A stretch of DNA of 17,236 bases from DALYLB01 sp046154695 (GTDB taxonomy: Bacteria; Acidobacteriota; Blastocatellia; RBC074), in the NCBI GenBank assembly GCA_046154695.1, contig JBJXFI010000183.1:1-17236 (forward strand). The letters are read 5' to 3'. Both the position numbers and the translations under genes were made by a program. The notes under the pieces were generated by a model, which saw nothing but the letters and a program-made list of their open reading frames with translations, was not told the origin of the DNA and did no database searches. Numbering within the stretch: position 1 is the stretch's first letter; each line of letters starts with the position of its first letter. Of the stretch, positions 13,406 to 17,236 are shown piece by piece.

Positions 13406-14511
13406 TCGTCTCCAAACGAGATCCCCAGTTCGCGCGCCGAGAGAATGATGTCGGAATCGGGGGGGACATATTTCGTCTTGCTGATGGCCTCTTCGAGCGG
13501 GACGGTGACGATCTTCGATTGGTGCAGCGCGACCATGACGTCGCGCTCTCCGCGCTCGATGGCGCGGACGGCGGCGGCGCCGAACCTCGTCGCGAGCATG
13601 CGATCGGGCGCGGTCGGCTGTCCGCCCCGCTGCAGGTGGCCGAGCGTCAGCGACCGCGTCTCATAGCCGGCGTAATGATAGATCTCCTCGGCGAGCTGAT
13701 CGGCGATTCCCCCGAGGCGCGGCGCGCCGGCGCCCGCCCCGGGCGCGCGAAAGATCATCTGGCCGCCCTCCGGCGTCGCCCCCTCGGCGACGACCACGAT
13801 CGCGAAATTCCGCCGGCTCGCCCAGCGCGCATCCAGCTTTCGCTTGATCGGCTCCAGGCGATAGGGGATCTCCGGCAGCAGAATCACGTCCGCGCCCCCC
13901 GACACCCCCGAATAGAGGGCGATCCAGCCGGCAAAGTGGCCCATCACCTCGACGATCATCACCCGCTCGTGCGACTCGGCCGTCGCATGCACCTTGTCGA
14001 TCGCATCCGTCGCCGTCGCGATCGCCGTGCTGAAGCCAAAGGTCAGCTCCGTCGCCATCAGGTCGTTGTCGATCGTCTTCGGCACCCCGATCACCGCGAT
14101 CCCCTTCCGCGTCAGCCCCTCCGCGATCTTCAGCGTCCCGTCTCCCCCGATCACGATCAGCGACTCCAACCCCAGCGAATGATATTGCGCCGCCACCCGA
14201 TCCGATACGTCCACCTGCCGCTTCCGCCCGTCCTCCACAACCTCCAGATTGAACGGATTCCCCCGATTCGAGGTCCCCAGGATCGTCCCCCCGCGGTGAA
14301 TGATCCCCTGCACCGATCGCGCATCCAGCCGGTGGATATGGTCCGGATACAGAAACCCCTCGAACCCCCGCTCGATCCCGAACACCTGCCACCCCCGATT
14401 CACCGCGCCGATCACCACCGCCCGGATCACCGCGTTCAATCCCGGACAATCCCCTCCGCCCGTCACGACGCCGATTCGCTTTTGAGGCGCTGTCTTGCTT
14501 TCATTGCTCAT
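13402..14511 (-). CDS. pfkA: 6-phosphofructokinase, group III type
   Basis: A 369-residue cytosolic glycolytic kinase converting fructose 6-phosphate to the 1,6-bisphosphate. Motifs are TGGGDCPGLNAVIR (17-30), IGGDGTLKIAEG (121-132), PKTIDNDL (144-151) and VEVMGHFAGW (187-196). Gly in GGDGT is the ATP-type residue (PPi enzymes have GGDDT). Lys in PKTIDND is the residue typical of PPi and group III enzymes (E. coli PfkA has PGTIDND). This mixed pair marks the group III clade, usually ATP-dependent, but donor use should be tested. H191 sits where many relatives have Arg. It is divergent from the FadR-type operon and coupled to the downstream methylase gene. The symbol reflects function, not orthology to E. 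coli pfkA. Confidence 0.92.
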   Translation of the reverse strand: MSNESKTAPQKRIGVVTGGGDCPGLNAVIRAVVIGAVNRGWQVFGIERGFEGFLYPDHIHRLDARSVQGIIHRGGTILGTSNRGNPFNLEVVEDGRKRQVDVSDRVAAQYHSLGLESLIVIGGDGTLKIAEGLTRKGIAVIGVPKTIDNDLMATELTFGFSTAIATATDAIDKVHATAESHERVMIVEVMGHFAGWIALYSGVSGGADVILLPEIPYRLEPIKRKLDARWASRRNFAIVVVAEGATPEGGQMIFRAPGAGAGAPRLGGIADQLAEEIYHYAGYETRSLTLGHLQRGGQPTAPDRMLATRFGAAAVRAIERGERDVMVALHQSKIVTVPLEEAISKTKYVPPDSDIILSARELGISFGDE

Positions 14512-14591
14512 ACCCCGAAGTGTACGGCTCTACCCCGAAAGTTCAAGCGCTTTTCTCCATACCCGCATCCCTCTTTTTTCCCGCCCCCATC

Positions 14592-14620
14592 TTGTCAGCC
14601 CCAGCTTTCTTCGCTAAGAT
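14592..14620 (+). promoter_or_regulatory. Sigma70-type promoter of the fatty-acid operon
   Basis: The -35 box TTGTCA (14592-14597) and the -10 box TAAGAT (14615-14620) are separated by 17 bp. The predicted start is near 14627, the first base of the palindromic operator. A bound repressor would therefore cover the start site. Confidence 0.7.
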
Positions 14621-14626
14621 CCATAG

Positions 14627-14652
14627 AGACTGAATGAGCGCTCATTCAGTCT
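14627..14652. promoter_or_regulatory. FadR-like palindromic operator
   Basis: A perfect 26-bp palindrome built from AGACTGAATGAGC and its complement. Its core TGAATGA-GCGC-TCATTCA matches the Bacillus subtilis FadR box pattern TGAATGA-N4-TCATTCA. It lies just after the -10 box and 52 bp before the TetR-family gene, so autoregulation is expected. A terminator reading is unlikely, because A-tracts rather than T-tracts follow on the plus strand. Confidence 0.85.
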
Positions 14653-14703
14653 GAAAAAAAAGGTAAGAAGCAACAAGAATCCCAATCCGCAAAATCCCAG
14701 GCA

Positions 14704-17179
<2,476 letters not shown>

Positions 17180-17198
17180 GAAAAAACAGGAGATCATC

Positions 17199-17225
17199 CA
17201 CGAAGTCACACGAAGAAACACGAAG
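17199..17225 (+). repeat. CACGAAG word repeated at 10-nt period
   Basis: CACGAAG occurs at 17199-17205, 17209-17215 and 17219-17225, separated by TCA and AAA. It begins 20 bp after the synthetase stop and may run past the window edge. Such low-complexity tracts are scattered through intergenic regions of some repeat-rich bacteria. No terminator hairpin is visible here. Confidence 0.6.
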
Positions 17226-17236
17226 ATGTTTCCCCT

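Overview
The window is GC-rich bacterial chromosome with AT-richer intergenic patches. It carries ten confident protein genes, one small partner gene and one transposase. I cannot name the species. An inner-membrane GT2 enzyme, a perfect sigma54-type promoter, and short dispersed repeats (CACGAAG words with a 10-nt period, GCCTGAAGGCGGAACTCC palindromes, TAACGGAACAAACG foldbacks) would fit a Gram-negative, repeat-rich lineage such as Planctomycetota, Sumerlaeota or Hydrogenedentota. That placement is a low-confidence inference.

Layout. 47-3816 is a minus-strand run of M16 zinc peptidase, ABC permease and ABC ATPase. 3817-5555 has no credible protein gene. It contains a truncated dispersed repeat (3975-4050), three phased TGTCCAC half-sites (4102-4155), a textbook sigma54 promoter (4282-4296), then about 0.9 kb of tandemly repeated, strongly structured sequence ending in a GC hairpin plus T-runs (5201-5231). 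A second, unrelated hairpin-rich stretch (5356-5521) follows. 5556-8298 holds an SbcD/Mre11-type nuclease, apparently leaderless, and a family 2 glycosyltransferase. 8301-10110 is a foldback, MITE-like element split by a complete 1588-bp insertion sequence with a 7-bp target duplication. 10256-12224 is a tightly coupled three-gene operon: a membrane protein with a Gly/Cys tail (TIGR04222-like), a DUF692/MNIO enzyme and a 74-residue partner. It looks like a RiPP-style cysteine-modification system. 14511-12359 (minus) is phosphofructokinase translationally coupled to an orphan D12-class adenine methylase. 14592-17179 is a fatty-acid module: a promoter overlapping a perfect FadR-like palindrome, a TetR/FadR regulator, and an acyl-CoA synthetase overlapping it.

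The most exciting object is the putative sigma54-driven noncoding RNA (about 4308-5231). It has four copies of a three-hairpin unit. The stems change sequence between copies while keeping base pairing, and nearly every large hairpin presents the same CGGGG loop. I do not recognise it as any named RNA class. The design (many identical loops on one RNA) suggests a scaffold or a sponge for a protein or RNA, expressed on demand through an enhancer-binding activator. The second notable system is the DUF692/TIGR04222 operon.
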